Assembly (NCBI GenBank): GCA_019054805.1
Contig: JAHQIY010000010.1
Span: 2,091,501 to 2,155,500, forward strand
Direction of reading: 5' to 3'
DNA length: 64,000 bases
Source of the DNA: Brachionus manjavacas
Taxonomy: Eukaryota; Rotifera; Eurotatoria; Ploima; Brachionidae
Part shown: positions 8,765 to 19,337 of the stretch, piece by piece
How positions within the stretch are numbered: the stretch's first letter is position 1
Layout of the letters: each line of letters begins with the position of its first letter
The notes under the pieces: generated by a model
Databases searched by the model: none
What the model was told of the DNA's origin: nothing
The model's input: the letters and a program-made list of their open reading frames with translations, nothing else
Position numbers and translations under genes: made by a program

Positions 8765-11463
8765 AATAATAATCTCAGAATCTTACACATAAACATATAA
8801 TCGATTTCAAGTGAATCAAAACAATTCCTTTTACAAAATTTAATTAACTCCTCAAACCCAGACATTATCAGCTTAAACGAAACGTTTCTTAAGCCTACCA
8901 AGTCTTTCAAAATCAACAATTATACTATTTTTCGCTCTGACAGGCCTATCCTCAAGGGAGGCGGCGCCGCAATGTGCATTCATAAAAACTTTAATGGCTC
9001 AGTAATTGATGTATCAAACTTTCTGACAGGCGAAAATGCCATAGGTTTTCAATTGAATCTTAATCAAGGCAAAAAATTAGCCATCTTCTCATGCTACACT
9101 AGTCCTACAAACCGACTTAATCCTGATCTATTTGATTATATTCATAAAAATTTCGTTGACTATACTATATTTGGAGACTTAAATGCTAAAAGCACCCTCT
9201 GGCACTGTAATAAGACTGACACAAAAGGTGAAATTTTAGAAAATATTTTAGACTTTTACAACCTTCACATACTTAACTCAGCTAATCCGACCTTTAAACG
9301 AGGTAAAAGTTTCTTTGACTAATCTTTATGCTCAAACTCCATCCGTAATTTTTTCGAATCACATCAAGTCCTTGACTTTCAAATAAGCGATCACCAGCCT
9401 ACCTTGACCACACTGAATAACATTAACCCTCAGACAAAATTGATCATTTTTAGAAAAACTAACTGGCAAAAATTCACCAAAGATCTATCAGGAGTCAAAA
9501 CAAAAAAATCTATACTCAATACTCCTAAAGATATCGATAATTAATTGGCCAATTTAATTAATTTAATTGACTCTTCAACTATAAAATGTACCAAAACTAT
9601 TAGTTTCAAATGCAAAGCTAAACATCCAAAACCGATTCCGGACTACATCGTAAGAGAAATTAGGCTTAAACATCAAATTAAGCGTCTAAAACAAAAAATT
9701 AACGATCCAGTTATCAACAAATATCTCAACATGCTCAACAACCGTATCAGAAAACTAATTTCCAGTATCAAAGCTACCAATTTACAGCATGAACTAAATG
9801 ATCTTTCTAAGTTTTACCAAAATGAGTCAAAATGTTGGGCGTCCTTCAAAAAATTTGATCATTCTAACCAATCTAACCAATCGATTCCGAAACCGAACAA
9901 TATCAAAAATCTTGATGGCCAACCGTTCAAAAAAGACAATGACTTAGCAAATGCTTTCGGCAATAAACTTCAGAAAATTTTTAACTCGAACTGTCAAATC
10001 GAATTACCTTCAGACATCACTCCTAAAAAAGGAACCTTACAAGAAGCACTCTGTAACAAACGAGAACTTCTAAAGGCTCTGAGTTCTATCAACTTAAAGT
10101 CATCACCTGGATTTGACAAAGTAAGTAACAAAGTCTTGAAAAACTGCCCAGGAGTCATTCTAAATCGTTTTTTAACACTCTTAAACGCTTCTAAAAAAAT
10201 TGGTCACATTCCTCTGGAACTTAAAATCTCTAAGATTATCATGATTCCAAAAAAAGATAAACCTCCAGATGATTTAAATTCTTACAGACCAATCTCACTT
10301 ATCAGTTGCGTCTCTAAACTATTCGAGAAAATTATCAACAACAAACTTCAAGTCTGGATTGAAACAAATAAAATTCTTCCTTCTTGTCAATCTGGTTTTC
10401 GAAAGTACATGAGCACCCAAGATCAAATATTTCGTCTTACACAATCAATAATTGTCGGCTTTAGCAAAAACGAATATACTGGTGCAGACTTCTTTGACTT
10501 GGAAAAAGCCTTAGACATGGCATCTCAACAAGCAATCCTATACAAACTTCAGAATCAGGGACTCAACAAATTTTTGCTTAAGTGGATCGAACAATTCATT
10601 CGAAAAAAAAACTCAAAGTTTCCTCGAACAACACTTCGTCGAAAGAATTCCTCATAACAAACGGAGTACCCCAAGGAAGCTGCTTGTCACCAACACTTTT
10701 TCAGTTTTTTTTAGTGACATATCTGAAATGATCCCTAAGATTGTTAAAGTTGCCCTTTTTGCAGACGATTTATGCATTTGGTTTACAAACAAATTACTAA
10801 AAATGATTTAAGTCACATTAAACCATGCAAATGAATGCATTAAAAACATTGTAATATATGGGGTCTACGGATAAAAATTAACAAGACTTTACAAACAGTT
10901 TTTACTACAGCAGGCTATCGCATAAACTATCATTCAAAATACAAGCTCAATCCTTTTCTTGGGCAGCATCCAATTCCACTTGAACCATTTCCGACGTTTT
11001 TGGGTATAAATTTGACCCCAAGCTCAGCTTCAAAAACCTTTTTGAAAATATTTGCTCAAGAACAACATCAAAAATCAATCTCATTCGGAGAATAAAAGGT
11101 CTAAAACTCAAAAATTCCTTGCCTCTATGCAAAAACATTTTCAAAAGCTTTATCCCCTCTATCTTCGATTGTGCTTTTATTCCACTATGTTGTTCAACGC
11201 AAAAAATATCATCAGATCTTCAAAAACTGCAAAACAAAATTTTTAGACACATAAATCAAAACACGAATCACTGACAAGCATAATTAACTCAAATTGGACT
11301 TAATCGAAACACGCTCTAAAGTTCTGATCAAAAATTTTTTTATCAAAAAATCAAACCACCAACAATTAAGATCAGACCTATATGAATTTAACTTGTTAGA
11401 TGATACTTTAAACGCTAAGTTTACTTCGCTCTACTTAGACTTCAAATCAATAGTTTCTACATA
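8765..11463 (+). pseudogene. LINE A ORF2 (endonuclease-reverse transcriptase), broken
   Basis: The N-terminal AP-endonuclease is recognisable by LRILHINI, SLNETFLKP, KGGGAAM and FGDLNAKS. The histidine-bearing end is ISDHQPTL-like, as ISD-x-Q in the reading here. RT motifs follow: SSPGFDKVSNKVLK, IPKKDKPPDDLNSYRPISLI, SGFRKYMSTQDQIF, FFDLEKALDM, then after a shift NGVPQGSCLSPTLF and LFADDLCIWF, with FADD intact. There are stops or shifts near 8,805, 9,320, 9,541, 10,655 and 10,705, and the C-terminal third is fragmented. The last recognisable codons are near 11,460. The region 9,545-10,657 is the longest open piece (370 codons). Confidence 0.85.
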
Positions 11464-11630
11464 AAAATCTATTAACTAAAAACCATAAACTTATTTTATT
11501 TAATAGAAAAATTTTCATTTAACTCATTTTATTTACTAATGCTGGGCTAAAAAGAAGGACTAAGTTCCATTCTGAGCAGCCTGAGGTCCTCCTCGAATTT
11601 ATTTAGAAAATTAATAAATAAAATAAATAA

Positions 11631-11644
11631 ACTACTGGGCTAAC
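11631..11644 (+). repeat. Right target-site duplication of family A LINE
   Basis: Identical to the 14 bp at 7,280-7,293. It directly follows the TAAA-rich tail of the element. Confidence 0.85.
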
Positions 11645-12044
11645 CGCTACTTCGACTGGACTAGCTTTTTTGTAGCATAATTCATTAAGGTTACCGACCG
11701 ATAACAACTTTTCCGACACTTCTTAGTCGTCGTCCTATAAGAATTCTATCTTTTCAGCATTTTCATCCAAATTTGCCCGAGTAAAAGTATCAACTATATC
11801 ATCAACATCATTGTCAATAAAGCCACTTTTACATTCATTTTTGTAAGTTTTTTTATTTAATAATTTTTCTTATTAAAAATGATGAAATTGTTAGATGCAA
11901 AAGTTTGTTTATTTTAGTTTAGTTCATTTTTGTTTATTTGTTTGTTTAAGCTGGTTAAGGTCACTATACTGAAAGTTTCAGTTATTATTTTGGTTATTTT
12001 AAGTTCAATTATGTTTTTGATTTAAATAAAGTTGACATTGTAAT
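11645..12044. other. Non-coding spacer
   Basis: No gene or clear repeat boundary is recognised. It contains scattered TTTGTTTATTT runs just before a minus-strand LINE tail. Confidence 0.4.
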
Positions 12045-12115
12045 TTAAATTTTGTTTATTTATTTATTAACCCAACGCCATCCACCACAGACGTCCATCC
12101 ATCAAGGACATAAAA
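12045..12115 (-). mobile_element. LINE 3' end fragment
   Basis: On the minus strand, GC-richer sequence (GGACGTCTGTGGTGGATGGC, then GTTGGGTTAATAAATAAATA AAC) ends in a TAAA repeat. This is the architecture of the other LINE 3' ends here, but the family is different. No protein remains. Confidence 0.45.
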
Positions 12116-12399
12116 GTTAAATTAAAGTTAAGAAGAAAAATAAAAATTTAACAAAATGAAAAAAAACGATAATTTTGCAAAACTAAAATCCTAATTAGTC
12201 TTGATATTCAATTTTATTTACCTGATATTATATTTTCAATATCAATACAGTTTAATTGAAAAATAGATCTTCAAATTAGTGATACTGAAATTACAATATC
12301 ATTGATATACAGCTTTAAGAGACCCAAATGTTTAATGTGTAGAAATTCCGATATTCTTGTATTCCTGACCCAAAAAATATCTTAAACACTAACAATGAG

Positions 12400-12690
12400 A
12401 AAAAGCATGAACTTTTTTTGGATATTTCTAAACCCTTTGACACAGTTTCATACTCTCTCTTGTTTGTCGATGAACATTTCCAAATTTGTAAATGGTTCCC
12501 TAAAAAATATTGAACAATGGTTAAAAAATGGAGGCTAAGAAAAGGAAATTGTACAATTTTTTAGGGAATCACTCTACAGACCAAAAGATAAGTCTTTTTG
12601 ATAATCTAACTCAGTATGGTGACAGTCCAATCTTCTTTGAGATAAAATTTGACAAAAACCTATGCTTCAAATCACAAATTGAATTAATTC
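12400..12690 (+). mobile_element. Degenerate RT fragment
   Basis: The translation gives FLDISKPFDTVSYSLLF (the RT Asp block, K-P-F-D for K-A-F-D). After an internal deletion it continues with LNNIEQWLKKWRLRK, then FFEIKFDKNLCFKSQIE, which matches the FLGIxFDxxLxFKxQ block after the RT domain in families B and C. It has several stops. Confidence 0.55.
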
Positions 12691-12902
12691 GGTAGTAGGT
12701 TTATTCAACGCTAAAATACTCGACGACTATTGATTTGAATAGATATAATTTACGAGTTAATTTTGTCTTGAAAAATAAATAGACACCATAAAATCTCGAC
12801 GTCTATTAATTTAACTAATAACTTGACATAAAATTCGACTTCACTTGACTTTACTTGACTTGACTCAGCAAAAATAATTAAAAATAAAAAAGTTGATTGA
12901 AT

Positions 12903-13295
12903 GATGGACGAAGAATTGTCTAATTGCTTTGAAAAATTAGATTAATGTCAATCACAACGTGGCGGAAATTTACTAATTTATCGTAATTTCGAACACAAAC
13001 TAGATTATGCTGCGAAAACAACCAATAAACATAGTTAACACTCAACCAGACTGTAAAGCTCGAATTTATACAATTGGTTTGTACCCGCCAGTTACAGAGG
13101 GTAATGTTTGTTCTTCTTCTATTTACGCATTTGTAGATGGCATAAAATTGGAACAAAGTTACACAGAAACGATCCAAGTACAGTTAGCTACAGGTTGAGT
13201 TCCAAAGCGTAGACCAGCTTATGTTGAATTGAACAATAGAATTAAAACAGTAGTTTCGGATTATTCTAAAGAATATTTTGGATTATTCTAAGTTT
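12903..13295 (+). pseudogene. FLYWCH-type zinc-finger relic
   Basis: From about 12,945 the translation reads SQRGGNLLIYRNFEHKLDYA, matching the start of FLYWCH domains (S-x-R-G-x-x-L-L-Y-x-G-F/Y). After a frame change near 13,025 it continues QPDCKARIYTIGLYPP-VTEG, the C-x-A-R-I-x-T half of the domain. The terminal H-x-H is not clear. Stops interrupt the frame. FLYWCH domains are common in MULE-type transposases and in domesticated regulators. No MULE catalytic domain is visible, so I call it a relic of unknown parent. The open piece 13,007-13,198 is part of it. Confidence 0.5.
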
Positions 13296-13437
13296 TGGAA
13301 AATTTAAAGCATATAGCATTGACTATTGATTATTAAATATTATATTTAAAAAAAACTGATAAGACATTTATTTTATTTTTTTCAATATAATTTTTCGTCA
13401 AATATATAATTAGTCAATTTTATTTTTGTCAATTTAT

Positions 13438-14190
13438 TGTCACGTCAAAATTCGGCCTAGGGGTTTTTCCACAACGCTTTGTGATCCCGGCGGAAAATAA
13501 AATCGGTACAAAAGAAAAGATAAGTGTGAAATAGGTTTTCAACAACGGAAATATTTAAAAATTATAATTTATTATTCTAAATTTTTATTTGCTAAAAGAA
13601 TTTTAAAAAAAAACCAATCAAAAAAAAATAATTATTCAATCTAAATAAAATTGCAAATTAGGTAAATTATGCTTGAAATGGGCCAAATGATTTGCATTTG
13701 GAAAAGGAATAAAAAAAGGATTATTGAAAGGAATAATAGGGGTAAAATGAGCATTATTTAATGATAAATAGATAGGCCAATTATTTTGACGAGGAATATC
13801 TGAAACAAATGACCATGGGCTAATTTCGTAAACATAAACTGCTCTCATTAACAATTAATCTACAAATTTAGTAAATTAATGAGTTTTATGATAAGTGTTT
13901 ATTAGCAAGTGTTGATCAATTAATTTTTTTAATCAAAAATATCACCAATTGCAATAATTCATAATTGCAATTTAATTAGGATAATTTTATATAAATTATT
14001 AATATTTATTAAAATTAGAAGGTTTTCAACAACGTTGTCACACTTTTTTATTATTTTTTCACACTTCCTACTCCACCTTTTTTTTTCGGTTAGATAAATT
14101 AGAAAAAATATGACACAATTGTTGAAAACCATCCAGGTGTGAAATTGTTGTGGAAAAACCGTCAGCCCCAAAATTCTTATAGTCGAGTTA
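13438..14190. mobile_element. Inverted-repeat element with GGTTTTTCCACAAC ends
   Basis: Left: AAATTCGGCCTAGGGGTTTT TCCACAAC, followed shortly by GTTTTCAACAACG. Right, inverse sense: GTTGTGGAAAAACC ... CCCCAAAATTC, preceded by GTTGAAAACC. The arms are about 45 bp and imperfect. The interior contains a short minus-strand coding fragment described separately. Class unknown. Confidence 0.45.
13636..13854 (-). pseudogene. Protein fragment, possibly OTU-like protease C-terminus
   Basis: A 72-codon open fragment with protein-like composition: VYVYEISPWSFVSD, then IYLSLNNAHFTPII. The hydrophobic strand, then x-x-x-H-F/Y-x-P-x-I, is how the catalytic His segment of OTU cysteine proteases often looks, and OTU domains occur in transposons. 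The catalytic Cys/Asp half is not found nearby. This is a resemblance only. Confidence 0.3.
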
Positions 14191-14384
14191 ATTGACGTCG
14201 AAATTCTCTTTCGTCAATTATATCACGTCCAATTAAACGTAGTCAAAAAAATACAAGTTGAAAGTATACACACCCATTAATTCGACGCAGATGTCAAGAT
14301 TAGATAAATATAGTAAAATTTTTTTCTCATAAATATTAGAATTTTAGTAAAAAAACACTACCGAGTATTTTTAATGCTTTAATA

Positions 14385-14765
14385 GTGTCTTTAATTGATT
14401 ACAGCTTTTTCATCTTTAGTATAGTCTCACACACTAACTTTCCAAAATTGCTAGTTCTCCAATATATATACTTTAAGTCCATTTACCAACTCTCGTATGA
14501 CACATCCTCAGAAATCTTCTCATGTTTTCCTGAAGATCATAAAATTGACACAATAAAAGACAGGTTTAAGAAACTCTGTATAAGATAAATTCAACTGTTT
14601 TCTCTACACCTCTTACAATTTATCAATTTTTAATGTCTTTTTATTATATTTTAACTTTTTTTAATTTTTCTTAAATTTCTTCTTTACATTTTTTTTTATT
14701 TTGTCTTTATTTTTATTTTTAATCTGAAGGAGCTTTAGCTTGGCACAGATAAATAAATAAATACA
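14385..14765 (+). mobile_element. Family B-like LINE, 5'-truncated tail
   Basis: A decayed C-terminal coding remnant (to about 14,588, ending KDRFKKLCIR) and a T-rich 3' UTR. The terminal block is TCTGAAGGAGCTTTAGCTTG GCACAG, then (ATAAAT)n. The terminal block is shared with at least five other copies in the window. Confidence 0.65.
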
Positions 14766-14864
14766 ACAACAAGTTACTCGATTGCAACTATTTTTAGTTT
14801 ACTCGATCATCTAAAAATTTTACTTACAAAATTCAAAGCAATCAATCAAATATTAAAAACATAA

Positions 14865-15386
14865 AGTTCACGAAATTCAAAACTTTAGTGCTGAATATTT
14901 TTATCTGAATTTTTTAATTTTGACTCAAAATTCGTAATCCACGCCCTAAAAATCCATAAAAAATTTTTTTTTGGGGGGCTTTAAATTTAGAAACTGTAAT
15001 CTCTACATGCTAATGTAATTTACTGAAAAAAGGGTGTGGCGGTTTTTGTTTGCTAAATAATTGATCCCTCGGAGCAGGTACAATTTAAACCAGAAAAAAC
15101 ACATTTTTTTCCCTTTTTTTAGCCAACAAAAACCGCCACACCCTTTTTTTTCCAGTAAATTACATTAGCATGTAGAAAATTTTATGCTCTTTCAGAATAT
15201 TTAGTATATTTAAGTTTTATCTTTGAGATTTTGAGTCTTAAAGAACAACAACTTTTTAAAGGGTTTGCTATTTTTGGAACCCTGGGTGTAACAAATTTTT
15301 TAATGGGGTTTTCGAGGGCGTAGATTACGAATTTTGAGTCAAAATAAAGAATTCAGATAGGACTAAAGTTTTGAATTTCGTGAACT
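14865..15386. mobile_element. Large foldback (hairpin) element with nested arms
   Basis: The outer arms 14,865-14,947 and 15,314-15,386 are inverted copies: AGTTCACGAAATTCAAAACT, then TTTTGACTCAAAATTCGTAA, then CGCCCT. The inner arms 15,003-15,054 and 15,121-15,175 are nearly perfect inverses: CTACATGCTAATGTAATTTA, then GGGTGTGGCGGTTTTTGTT. The loop is about 65 bp. No coding capacity. The whole 0.5 kb could fold into one long hairpin. Confidence 0.75.
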
Positions 15387-15510
15387 GTACTAAAATTTAA
15401 ATTTTAAAAACAAAACTAAATCCAATTTAACTTTTTTCAAAAAAACTGTATTATATTTTTTTTATTTATATTTTTTTTTTTTTACATTATGTGGTATCAA
15501 AAATCTATCA

Positions 15511-15593
15511 TGTGGCTGAAAGGAAGGACTAAGTCTCCATTCCAACCGGCCAAGGCTTCGCCTAAATTATTTTTTAAATAAAATAAAATTTAA
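15511..15593 (+). mobile_element. Solo 3' end of a family A-related LINE
   Basis: GTGGCTGAAAGGAAGGACTA AGTCTCCATTCC, then AAGGCTTCGCCT and a TAAATAAAATAAAAT tail. It aligns with the 3' end of family A at 11,545-11,630 (GGCTAAAAAGAAGGACTAAG, then TTCCATTCTG). The short hairpin sequence differs but still pairs (AGGC-TTC-GCCT). Confidence 0.6.
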
Positions 15594-15756
15594 ATTTTTT
15601 TACAACCTTTTTAATTGAATTTTGATTCAGCGATCACTAATTTCCAGCAGACCGAGAGCTATTCCAACGATTCTTTATCTAATCTTCAAACAAATTGGTT
15701 TAATAAAAAATAACAAAATTGACTCAAGTTCTATTTATTTAAGAATAAACAAAAAA

Positions 15757-16494
15757 CTAAAAAAGACTTAATCCATTTTTTACAGGCTTGTCTACTTTTA
15801 CCAGAGTCGAATGAGTTGAATCTACAGGAAGAGAAAAAGCCACTAATTTGGCTTCATTAGCCAGTATGCATCCTTCTCGCTCATAATCCAAATTACATAT
15901 TACTGGTATTTGTATTCCCAAGTAATCACTTAAATCTCCTTTTAATTTACCAATTACTAAAGCAACCCCGATTTTCTGCTTTCCAAAATCAACAATACAA
16001 AAATGTTCCCCACTTTTTGCCGATATTATGATATCGACAATTGTCGCTGATAAAATATTCACAGACTCAAAATCTTTGTATTCTGCTTGTCTAGTTTCAT
16101 CAAAATTTAATTCATCTCTGGTATCTGGCAACAGAATTCGAGCTCCATTTTTTACTGGAAGACATGGTGTTAAAGGAATCGCTTGTCCATCACCCATTTC
16201 ATCGGCAAATCCAAGAGTAAGATATTCTGACTTGATGCCAGCAATTCGCACAAATGGTAGGTTAGTCAAACCGATTATTTGTTTGCCAATAAGCTCCTCT
16301 TCTTTATAGTTTCTTGTAAACTGACCACAACTTTTTTTTCTTTCATCAAACCATGCTTCCATTTCATAGCTTGGCTTGCGCGCTTTTATTACTGGTTTTA
16401 CACTAAAAATGGTTCCCACTTGAAAAGATAACTTCGTGATCTCGTCTAAACAAATAGGTATTTTATCGAATGTTAAACTTTTTAGCAAAGACAT
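15757..16494 (-). CDS. Tandem tRNA-binding (OB-fold) domain protein
   Basis: An intact single-exon frame of 245 codons. The first half (residues about 20-105) matches the tRNA_bind/CsaA-like OB fold: I-x-K-L-x-F-QVGTI near its start, and EEELIGKQIIGLTNLP plus GIKSEYLTLGF in the characteristic G-K-Q...N-x-P...S-E-x-L-x-L-G order. The second half (about 140-225) repeats the plan: SATIVDII, then FCIVDFGKQKIG, LSDYLGIQIPVICNL and ILANEAKLVAFSLP. Such folds bind RNA in EMAP-II, Trbp111, Arc1p and CsaA. A two-domain stand-alone form suggests a tRNA or structured-RNA binder, which I infer. The start is the first in-frame Met, with A at -3. No signal peptide or membrane segment. Confidence 0.6.
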   Translation of the reverse strand: MSLLKSLTFDKIPICLDEITKLSFQVGTIFSVKPVIKARKPSYEMEAWFDERKKSCGQFTRNYKEEELIGKQIIGLTNLPFVRIAGIKSEYLTLGFADEMGDGQAIPLTPCLPVKNGARILLPDTRDELNFDETRQAEYKDFESVNILSATIVDIIISAKSGEHFCIVDFGKQKIGVALVIGKLKGDLSDYLGIQIPVICNLDYEREGCILANEAKLVAFSLPVDSTHSTLVKVDKPVKNGLSLF

Positions 16495-17439
16495 TTTAAG
16501 TTAAATGAAATTAATTGGAATTTTTTATTCTTAATAAATTAGAAGTATTTCAATTGATTTTGTCTTTTTTTCAACTCTAGAAGCCCGAATATGTTACCAA
16601 GAAAGAATCATTTAATTTACACGAACACGAACATTTATCTTGACCATCTAACATCTTGACTTGCAAAAAAAATTAAAGAAAGGAAAAAATTTTAAAAATT
16701 AAAAAGAATTTTAGCATTAATATCAAAAAAAGATCATAATATGTCATAAAAAAATCAAAAAAACATAAAATTTAGTTCCATAAAAACATTAATTTACTTC
16801 TATCAATATTCGATCTATTCTCAAAATATAAAAATTTATTTATCTAATTGCTTTTGCGATTAACAATTTTTTTTAAATGCTAAACAATAATTTTTTTAAA
16901 ATAATTTAAAATAATTGAAATAAAACTCAGATTCAATTTATTAAGCTTCAAGATTAATCAACAGACTACTTGCCCTATCTATAAGACTAATTAACACTTG
17001 ATTTTGAAATTCTTTAAAGATGTCCAATAAAGCTTGATAAAAATTTTAAATCAAAAAAAAAATATCAAAGGAATGTATGTTTCCGATGAAATTTTATACA
17101 GATAAAGAATGAGTTCTTAAATATATAATACAAATGATAATCGTCAATCGGACAACTAGGTTAAAAGGAGCTTCAAACTTAAAAATGTCCACGAGAGTTT
17201 CAATTTTTACCAATATAGTTTTAGATATTGTAAAAAAGGGGATTTATCAACTCTATAATGCCACAAAGTTCTTATTTTTTCGATACTCAGTTCAAAAGAT
17301 ATCATAAAAAACATCCAAAAAATTAAGAAATCAAATTAAGATTAAAAATATGGGTTTTTTTTTTTGAAAAATAATTTAAATGGAAAGTGTTTTTATTACC
17401 AAATTTTGTTTGATTAAAGCAAAAAGTCAATTCTACACA
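16495..17439. other. AT-rich intergenic DNA
   Basis: This is the upstream flank of the OB-fold gene. I see no gene, repeat boundary or RNA. Confidence 0.4.
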
Positions 17440-18284
17440 AAAAAGTGAGAATAAAATTTGATGAAGTCAATGCAGATGAAAAAATAAACAAATTTGAGCG
17501 GCGAGGCGGTTACAATCCAACAAACGACAGGAAGCGATTCAAGGATGAGTGCTTCTACTGTAAGAAGAAGGGTCATCGAAAGTCAGAATGTCGAAAGCGA
17601 TTGGCAGACATGAGACGGCAAGGTGAAAGCAAGGACTCAAGAGAACAAGCGGAAGCATACAAACAGTACCAGGGACCACAAAGAAGGGAATACCAACAAA
17701 CCGGAAACCAGTATCAACAACCAAAAACAAGCATGTTCAGACCAAAATCGTTCACAATTGATGCGGAAGTGATTGAGCTAGGAAGTGAAATAAACGCACA
17801 GACGGTTTATTGCGAGAGTTTCAGTTGCATGGGAGTCAAGAAGGCAAGTTTGACAAGAGTGGATGCAACAGTGGAGTTGGATAAGAGCAAAGTCAATATT
17901 CCAATGCTAATTGATAGCGGAGCAACAGCGTAATTTATTAATGTTTCAAAGCTTCCAGCGAAGCTAGCCAACAGAATCAGTCGATTCATAGATGGCGACA
18001 CAACAAATCCAGTTTTCGGATAGAAGCGGATCGATTTTTCAATCATGTCAGCGTTAAATTGCTGGAACGTGATTTATGCGATGGGCAAACTGAAGCTGTC
18101 AATAAACACATGGCAAGGCGAACAAGATTTTATTTTCAGCGACATTACGGAAAAGGCAATTCTGGGAATGGATTTTCTTACAAAATTCAAGGCAGTGTTT
18201 GACTTCGGTCAGAACACTGTGATCTTAGACGATAATGTGGCCAAGCACCAGATCCACTATGTCAATTTTGTATGGAGGAATTGA
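17440..18284 (+). pseudogene. LTR-retrotransposon gag zinc knuckle and protease, broken
   Basis: Gag-like basic region with one knuckle CFYCKKKGHRKSEC (C-x2-C-x4-H-x4-C). It continues through a Q-rich linker to the retropepsin active site in PMLIDSGATA, where a TAA interrupts at 17,931-17,933. The frame resumes FINVSKLPAKLANRI, and a further piece contains AILGMDFLTKFKAVFD, the usual C-terminal I-L-G-x-D-F-L block of Ty3/gypsy-type proteases. No RT, integrase or convincing LTR is found on either side. The base composition is less AT-rich than its surroundings. It is a dead fragment. Confidence 0.75.
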
Positions 18285-18840
18285 ACTACTTGAGATTTCG
18301 TATCTGAAAGAATGGACTGAAGTCAGATAACTAAAAGACTCACGCGATAAAGTAAATGAAGCCGCGGGAAGCCAAGGACCAAGTGCGCAGGTTTATAGGG
18401 ATGATGTCGTTTTATTCTATTTAAGTATGATTTTTTGTAAAATATCAGAAAATATTCGCATTAATTTTATTTGTATTTTATAAAGTGAGTATTTTGTATA
18501 ATAAAAGTTAATTTTTATTTTTATTTAATATATTAATTTATCAGTCAGTTCATTATTTTAAAAATTTTTTTTAAATAATAAAAAATCCTATTTTTAGCTT
18601 TAAAACTTGATAAATTTGAGTATACAAGTGCAAAAACTAAGAAATAAGATCAAAGTGTAATACTCAATTTTACCATATTTGTTTAATTTTTAGAACTTGA
18701 TTTTTTCCAAAGCATTCGTTTAGTCTTGATAATAAAATAAAAGTTAAAAAAAATTTGAAACTTAATGGAGATAATTGTTTTTTCTTGATTTTTGAGAAAA
18801 ACTTGAGAGATAAAATTTAGTAAAAAATAATGATATTGAT
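18285..18840. other. Non-coding downstream of the gag-protease relic
   Basis: It includes a GC-richer patch (18,350-18,400) and then AT-rich DNA with AATAAAAG near 18,500. This could be the remains of an LTR, but no partner LTR is seen. Confidence 0.3.
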
Positions 18841-18843
18841 AAA

Positions 18844-19104
18844 ATGATAATGATATTAAAAAATCAAGAGCTACATTTTGTTTATATGGTCGAAATGATA
18901 TTTCAAAAAAGTGGCAATGACTGTGGCTTTTTTGCTTTGGCGTATGCTTATGAGTTGTCTTTAAAACGTGATTCTGCCAATTGTTCTTATGATCAAGATT
19001 TTATGCGCTATGATTATAATATATATGTTAAAACTCATCATTTAGGGTCTTTCAAGTCATTTAATACTAATGGAGAGCGAAAATTACAACTGTTTAATTT
19101 TTGA
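18844..19104 (+). pseudogene. Ulp1/SENP-type (C48) protease C-terminal fragment
   Basis: The segment from 18,899 reads IFQKSGNDCGFFALAYAYEL, with the Q-x(5)-D-C-G arrangement of C48 proteases (oxyanion Gln and catalytic Cys). It is followed by the S/F-x-x-DQDFMRYDYN block common in transposon-borne Ulp1 proteins (Y-D-Q-x-x-M-R). The catalytic His/Asp region that should precede it is not found upstream. It is therefore a fragment, possibly one exon of a captured or transposon gene. Deconjugating activity is unlikely from this piece alone. Confidence 0.6.
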
Positions 19105-19337
19105 ATGTAATTGTATCATTTTTTTTAATTTTATGTCAACTATGAATTTTATTTTAAATAATAAAAATTATCATTTTAAATAAAATAAAATATTCTAAAG
19201 AATTTGATTAGCTTTTATTCAGAACCGTACTAAAATACACCGTACTATTTTCAAACCATACTTTTTTCAGGCGTCCTATTTTCAAAAAATACTATTATAC
19301 AGCAAATCAGAAAAATCATACGCTTCAATTTTTCAGG

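Larger units (their letters stand above)
7294..11630 (+). mobile_element. Jockey-like LINE, family A, full length but inactive
   Basis: A complete insertion of about 4.34 kb between 14-bp direct repeats. It has a very short 5' UTR (38 nt before the first ATG), ORF1 with zinc knuckles, ORF2 with AP-endonuclease and RT, a 3' UTR, a short hairpin (GAGG-TCCT-CCTC near 11,580-11,595) and a TAAATAAAATAAATAA tail. There is no RNase H domain, in line with most Jockey-type elements. Both ORFs carry several stops and frameshifts, so it cannot be autonomous. The still-perfect target duplication suggests it is not extremely old. A related solo 3' end lies at 15,511-15,593. Confidence 0.9.

Noticed and set aside
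18350-18520. LTR of the gag-protease relic
   Set aside because: Only one copy seen, and no TG...CA ends or primer-binding site could be supported.
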